DNA from: Chryseobacterium oryctis
GTDB taxonomy: Bacteria; Bacteroidota; Bacteroidia; Flavobacteriales; Weeksellaceae
DNA: 64,000 bases
Assembly: GCF_025971925.1 (NCBI RefSeq)
Contig: NZ_JAPDHV010000009.1
Coordinates: 35,126 to 99,125 of the forward strand
Direction: 5' to 3'
Within the stretch, counting starts at the first letter, position 1. Each line of letters begins with the position of its first letter. A program made the position numbers and the translations under genes. The notes under the pieces were generated by a model. That model was not told where the DNA came from and did not search any database. It worked only from the letters and a program-made list of their open reading frames with translations. Shown here one piece after another: positions 60,278-64,000 of this stretch.

Positions 60278-61156
60278 TTAATTTAATTTTTTTTGTTTAT
60301 TAGCTTTTATCAATCCATTAGCAATGATTGCCAGTATCATAACACCTGATGCCACATAAAAAATAGAGCTCATATGTTCCGATTCTCCAAAGATAAAAAA
60401 AGCTAGTATAATTCCATAAACTGGTTCCAAATTAACTGTTAAAATTAGTGTAAATGGAGAAATATATTTCATCAAATTCACCGATTCCAACATTGGAAAA
60501 GCTGTGAAAACACTCGCTAATAAGCATATTAACGCAATATCTCGATAACTTATTTCATTCATTTGAAAAATTTGCCCTGAAAACAAATAAAATATCATCA
60601 AAATAAACCATCCACAAAAAATTTCATAAAAAATAATGTTTCCTGAGCTTGTTTTACCAAACATCTTTCCGTTGAACACAGAAAATATCGTCCCAAAAAT
60701 GGCACACAATACCCCATACAAAATGCCCTCTTTATATTGAAACTCCGTTTTGAATATTAATAAAATACAGGCAACAATTACGACTCCCATTATTACTTCA
60801 GAAACATCAATTTTCCTTTTAAATATAACAGGCTCTAATATAGAAGCAAAAAGTGTAGATAATGATAGACAACTTAAAGCAATAGAAACATTTGATACTT
60901 TAATAGAATAAAAAAAACAATACCAATGAAGTGCCATTGCAAAACCAATAGCTGCTAATTGGAAAAAAATTTTCTTTGAAACCTTAATACTTTCTTTTTT
61001 GAAAATTCTAATAAAAACAAAAAGAAATACAGCAGCAAAAAGCATTCTGTAAAAAACCAGAATCTGTGCATTTGCATGAATCAGTTTTCCTAAAATTGCC
61101 GTGAACCCCCACAAAAAAACAATCAGATGCAATCTGAAAAGTGCTAATTTATGCAT
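60278..61156 (-). CDS. EamA/DMT family transporter
   Basis: The 292-residue membrane protein has ten hydrophobic helices in two EamA repeats, as in drug/metabolite transporters. The N-terminal repeat starts at VFLWGFTAILGKLIHANAQILVFYR and the C-terminal repeat includes the proline-containing NLEPVYGIILAFFIFGE typical of the family. Substrates of related proteins include amino acids and metabolites; none can be assigned. It leads a three-gene operon with the PorV-like and a secreted-protein gene, from a TAAATTTG box. Confidence 0.9.
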   Translation of the reverse strand: MHKLALFRLHLIVFLWGFTAILGKLIHANAQILVFYRMLFAAVFLFVFIRIFKKESIKVSKKIFFQLAAIGFAMALHWYCFFYSIKVSNVSIALSCLSLSTLFASILEPVIFKRKIDVSEVIMGVVIVACILLIFKTEFQYKEGILYGVLCAIFGTIFSVFNGKMFGKTSSGNIIFYEIFCGWFILMIFYLFSGQIFQMNEISYRDIALICLLASVFTAFPMLESVNLMKYISPFTLILTVNLEPVYGIILAFFIFGESEHMSSIFYVASGVMILAIIANGLIKANKQKKLN

Positions 61157-61182
61157 ACTCTAACCTCTTTGAATTTTCAACA

Positions 61183-61190
61183 CAAATTTA
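61183..61190 (-). promoter_or_regulatory. -7 promoter box (TAAATTTG) for the EamA operon
   Basis: Exact TAnnTTTG match on the minus strand, 26 bases before the EamA start codon, with a TTTG about 13 bases further upstream. Its presence means the hairpins further upstream need not be part of the EamA transcript. Confidence 0.6.
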
Positions 61191-61246
61191 CAAATAGCTT
61201 TCACAAATCTTATAAAAAATCCAAAATATCCTTTATAAATTAAAAA

Positions 61247-61361
61247 AACAGAAAAACCCTGAAAATTTGCTCAACTTTCAGGGTCTTCAAATAATAAACT
61301 ATTAAAAAAATAAACTAGGAACTTAGAGTAAATACACAGAGACCATATCTCTGTTACTCTG
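61247..61361 (-). ncRNA. Candidate small RNA with 5' hairpin and intrinsic terminator
   Basis: On the minus strand a TAACTTTA box (61365-61372) is followed by a bulged hairpin, AGAGTA/TACTCT outer and ACAGAGA/TCTCTGT inner pairs (61325-61360), an A/T-rich linker and a nine-pair terminator stem (61256-61264 with 61276-61284) with a T run. The unit is about 115 bases and has no open frame of note. EamA has its own promoter downstream, so this looks like an independent transcript. I cannot match it to a known RNA family. The ends are estimated. Confidence 0.55.
61252..61284 (-). terminator. Terminator of the candidate small RNA
   Basis: ACCCTGAAA and TTTCAGGGT pair around an eleven-base loop. 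On the minus strand a T run, then CTG and seven more T residues follow. Confidence 0.8.
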
Positions 61362-61364
61362 ACG

Positions 61365-61372
61365 TAAAGTTA
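61365..61372 (-). promoter_or_regulatory. Probable -7 box (TAACTTTA) of the candidate small RNA
   Basis: Seven of eight bases match TAnnTTTG on the minus strand, directly before the hairpin region. A run of five T residues lies 19 bases upstream, where a -33 element would be. Confidence 0.45.
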
Positions 61373-61513
61373 GAAAAAAAATCAATCATTTAAAAACATT
61401 CATTTGTTAAATATTTCATAATTTTCTGAAAACCAATAAATTAAACAACTGTTTTAATAAAATTTAAAATCTTTTTAAAAATAGTATCTTTAGGCGGAAA
61501 AATTGAAAATTTT

Positions 61514-63142
61514 ATGGACATTGAATTCAACAAACGAGAAGATCAAAACAAATTAAAATTATCCGAGATAAATAGACTTCTTTCTGAAATAAAAAAAGGA
61601 GGAGGTGAAAAAAGACTTCAAAAACTTCGTGATGAAGGCAAAATGACGGCAAGAGAAAGAATTGATTATCTTCTTGATAAAAATTCAGATTCCATAGAAA
61701 TTGGTGCATTTGCAGGTTATGAAATGTATGAAGAACATGGCGGATGCCCAAGTGGAGGAGTTGTTGTAGTTATTGGATATGTTTCTGGAAGACAATGTAT
61801 TGTTGTTGCGAATGATGCATCTGTAAAAGCCGGTGCCTGGTTTCCTATCACGGGAAAGAAAAACCTGAGAGCACAGGAAATAGCCATGGAAAACAAACTT
61901 CCAATTATTTACTTAGTTGATTCTGCTGGTGTTTACTTACCTATGCAGGATGAAATTTTCCCAGATAAAGAACATTTTGGAAGAATTTTTAGAAATAATG
62001 CCAAAATGAGTTCAATGGGAATTATTCAGATTTCGGCAGTAATGGGAAGTTGTGTTGCGGGAGGAGCTTACTTACCAATTATGAGTGATGAAGCGATGAT
62101 TGTTGATAAAACAGGTTCTATTTTCCTTGCAGGAAGCTATTTGGTGAAAGCTGCAATCGGAGAAAGTATTGATAATGAAACTTTAGGTGGAGCAACTACT
62201 CACTGCTCTATTTCAGGTGTTACAGATTATAAAGCTAAAGACGATAAAGATGCTTTAGATAGAATCAAAAACATCATGAAATCTATCGGAAGTACCGAAA
62301 AGGCTGGTTTTGACAGAATTGAAAGCTTTCCTCCAAAAGAAAATCCTGAAAATATATTCGGAATTATCCCTGTTTCCAGAGCTGAACAATATGACACTTA
62401 TGAGATTATCAAATGTTTAGTTGATAATTCTGAGTATGAAGAATATAAACCGGATTATGGTAAAAGTATAATTTGTGCTACTGCAAGAATTGATGGTTGG
62501 TCTGTAGGAATTGTTGCCAATCAACGAAAATTGGTAAAAAGCGGAAAAGGAGAAATGCAATTTGGCGGTGTAATTTATTCTGATTCAGCTGACAAAGCAA
62601 CTCGTTTTATTGCTAATTGTAACCAAAGAAAAATCCCATTAATCTTCTTGCAAGACGTTACAGGATTCATGGTTGGTTCAAAATCCGAACATGGCGGAAT
62701 CATAAAAGATGGAGCAAAAATGGTAAATGCTGTTTCAAACTCTGTAGTACCTAAGTTTACAATTATCACAGGAAATTCCTACGGAGCAGGAAATTATGCT
62801 ATGTGCGGAAAAGCGTATGACCCAAGATTAATTGTAGCTTGGCCATGGGCAGATTTAGCAGTTATGGGAGGAGCACAAGCAGCAAAAGTTCTAGCACAAA
62901 TACAAGAATCTACCTTGAAAAAACAAGGAAAAGAAATTTCTGAAGAAGAGCACAATGAAATTTTAGAAACAATTTCAAAAAGATATCAAAAACAAACCGA
63001 AGCAACATATTCTGCAGCAAGACTTTGGACGGATGCAATCATAAATCCCACAGATACCCGAAAATGGATTTCTATGGGAATTGAAGCTGCAAATAACGCA
63101 CCTATAACAGAAAAGTTCAATCTAGGAGTAATTCAGGTTTGA
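61514..63142 (+). CDS. Acyl-CoA carboxylase beta subunit (carboxyltransferase)
   Basis: The 542-residue protein is a biotin-dependent carboxyltransferase of the propionyl-CoA/methylcrotonyl-CoA carboxylase type, which moves carboxyl from biotin to an acyl-CoA. Typical segments are GKMTARERIDYLLD, VDSAGVYLPMQDEIFPD, GSCVAGGAYLPIMSDE and FLQDVTGFMVGSKSEHGGIIKDGAKMV. The pattern seems closer to methylcrotonyl-CoA carboxylase, but I cannot fix the substrate. No alpha (biotin carboxylase) subunit gene is in the window. A terminator follows. Confidence 0.93.
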   Translation: MDIEFNKREDQNKLKLSEINRLLSEIKKGGGEKRLQKLRDEGKMTARERIDYLLDKNSDSIEIGAFAGYEMYEEHGGCPSGGVVVVIGYVSGRQCIVVANDASVKAGAWFPITGKKNLRAQEIAMENKLPIIYLVDSAGVYLPMQDEIFPDKEHFGRIFRNNAKMSSMGIIQISAVMGSCVAGGAYLPIMSDEAMIVDKTGSIFLAGSYLVKAAIGESIDNETLGGATTHCSISGVTDYKAKDDKDALDRIKNIMKSIGSTEKAGFDRIESFPPKENPENIFGIIPVSRAEQYDTYEIIKCLVDNSEYEEYKPDYGKSIICATARIDGWSVGIVANQRKLVKSGKGEMQFGGVIYSDSADKATRFIANCNQRKIPLIFLQDVTGFMVGSKSEHGGIIKDGAKMVNAVSNSVVPKFTIITGNSYGAGNYAMCGKAYDPRLIVAWPWADLAVMGGAQAAKVLAQIQESTLKKQGKEISEEEHNEILETISKRYQKQTEATYSAARLWTDAIINPTDTRKWISMGIEAANNAPITEKFNLGVIQV

Positions 63143-63165
63143 TAACTTAAAATCTAAATATTTAT

Positions 63166-63192
63166 AGCCTTACTTTTAGTGAGGCTTTTTTA
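63166..63192 (+). terminator. Terminator after the acyl-CoA carboxylase gene
   Basis: AGCCTTAC pairs with GTGAGGCT (one G-U pair) around a five-base loop and is followed by six T residues. Confidence 0.88.
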
Positions 63193-63327
63193 TTTGTTAA
63201 AAAATTCTAAAAAATATTAAAAACTTAAAACAGCATACTATTAAGGCTAGATTTTTGTTATTAAAATAAATCTAAAAACTAGTAGCACTACAAAAACTTT
63301 TTTATTACTAATCCCAAAAGGAAACCT

Positions 63328-63795
63328 ATGAAAAAATATTTTGCAGTACTAATTTCTGTATACGCCTTATTTTTATTGTACATGATGTTCTTTGGCTCAG
63401 GAAGAGAAGCCTCTGATTGCTTTTATCTACAATTAAAACCTTTTAAAACGATCCACATTTTCTTTACAGACTCTAAAGTTCAGGAAACTGATTTCATTAT
63501 CAATATTATTGGAAATGTATTTGTATTCAGTCCTTTTGGGTGGTTAGGTTTATGCATATCAAAATTTAATAAATTCTTCCCTATTACATTATTTTTTATC
63601 ATATTGATCTCAATAATTGAATTAACACAATCATATACAGGACGTGGAGTTGCAGATGTTGATGATGTTTTTCTTAATACTTTAGGAATGATAATTGGTT
63701 TTGTTCTATTCAAATATGCCACTTGGAAGAACTTTGCCAATATTAAACACCATTTTGAGTTGTATGATAAAAAGTATAAAATTCAAACTTCTTAA
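63328..63795 (+). CDS. VanZ-like family membrane protein
   Basis: The 155-residue protein has four hydrophobic helices and the VanZ-like pattern: FIINIIGNVFVFSPFGWLGL, then SIIELTQSYTGRGVADVDDVFLNTLGMIIGF. VanZ of enterococci gives low teicoplanin resistance, but most family members have no known role. It begins with a signal-like helix (KKYFAVLISVYALFLLYMMF). It stands alone after the carboxylase terminator. The 205 bases from its stop to the window end contain no supported gene. Confidence 0.88.
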   Translation: MKKYFAVLISVYALFLLYMMFFGSGREASDCFYLQLKPFKTIHIFFTDSKVQETDFIINIIGNVFVFSPFGWLGLCISKFNKFFPITLFFIILISIIELTQSYTGRGVADVDDVFLNTLGMIIGFVLFKYATWKNFANIKHHFELYDKKYKIQTS

Positions 63796-64000
63796 ATTTC
63801 AATAAGCCTAGAAATTATTATAAAAGTACTCCAAACAATTTCGTTCTCATCTCATAATGATTAAAATCCCCCCCATTATAAATCTTATATACTTCAATAT
63901 AAGATAAGATTTTATTATCCCTAAACGACACAATTAATTACCTCATTATCTTACTTTCATTTGATTTTTAATATAACAGAGTGGTTTTTGTCTTATATAA

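Larger units (their letters stand above)
61157..61513. other. Intergenic region with small RNA candidate and divergent promoters
   Basis: This 357-base gap between divergent genes holds the EamA promoter box, the candidate minus-strand small RNA and, at 61485-61492, a probable -7 box (TATCTTTA, one mismatch) for the carboxylase gene. No protein gene is supported here. Confidence 0.55.

Noticed and set aside
61321..61380. Small RNA or riboswitch read on the plus strand upstream of the carboxylase gene
   Set aside because: On the plus strand the hairpins lack a T run and the order is terminator-like stem first; the promoter box and T run both fit the minus strand.
63868..63874. Run of seven C residues as a phase-variation tract
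   Set aside because: It lies in a non-coding end region with no gene or promoter attached in the window, so there is no evidence for switching.
63882..63905. Inverted repeat ATCTTATA/TATAAGAT near the window end
   Set aside because: The arms are only eight A/T-rich bases with no T run; too weak to call a terminator or operator.
1..64000. CRISPR arrays, insertion sequences, prophage genes or an origin of replication
   Set aside because: I looked for spaced direct repeats, transposase or integrase motifs and dnaA-type clusters and saw none.

Overview
The window looks like core chromosome of a low-GC member of the Bacteroidota, most probably a Chryseobacterium-type flavobacterium (Weeksellaceae). 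The evidence is AT-rich intergenic DNA, the flavobacterial promoter -7 box TAnnTTTG before many genes, few Shine-Dalgarno sites, type IX secretion proteins (PorP/SprF, PorV/PorQ), a GLPGLI-family protein, VGINTENP-type surface proteins and a double-glycine peptide with the leader style typical of Chryseobacterium. I see no rRNA, tRNA, CRISPR array, prophage or insertion sequence. The genus is an inference; no 16S gene is present.

Layout: 1-4.7 kb is the end of a complex I operon (nuoL partial, nuoM, nuoN) closed by an intrinsic terminator. 4.7-13 kb is more accessory: a large GAF-like protein, a bestrophin-like channel, an HD-domain/PycTM fusion and a 1237-residue phosphoesterase/outer-membrane-barrel protein with a kinase-like middle. 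13-18 kb holds a mazG-FUSC-lipoprotein operon, a DUF5606 gene, def-ruvX and sixA with an overlapping archaemetzincin gene. 18.9-26 kb holds a serine hydrolase, secreted proteins, a cluster from YfcE-like phosphoesterase to rsmD, and a small Cys-rich GG-leader peptide with a GLPGLI gene. 26-34 kb has murI, hemW, porP, an RluD-type synthase, a PASTA protein, ddl, coaD and a TRIC channel gene. 34-44 kb has folA, lemA with two TPM genes, a kefF/kefC-type pair, a GIN-domain lipoprotein and an M3 peptidase. 44-56 kb has ychJ, slyD, VF530, an LLM oxidoreductase, an acyltransferase with an S9 peptidase, yceI, ygiD, a subtilase, a GNAT enzyme, DUF2059 and hutH. 56-64 kb has uvrC, an EamA/PorV-like operon, a candidate small RNA, an acyl-CoA carboxylase beta subunit and a VanZ-like protein.

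Functional themes: envelope building (murI, ddl, PASTA, TPM/LemA, T9SS parts), respiration, cofactor and nucleotide housekeeping (coaD, folA, mazG, hemW), ion and redox homeostasis (kefFC, TRIC, bestrophin), and secreted proteolysis. Most genes sit in short operons, often bounded by strong hairpin terminators, several of which lie almost on the next start codon.

The least ordinary items are the HD-PycTM/bestrophin gene pair, the phosphoesterase/kinase-like/barrel protein, a roughly 115-nt candidate small RNA on the minus strand near 61.3 kb, and the GG-leader peptide separated from its GLPGLI neighbour by a terminator.
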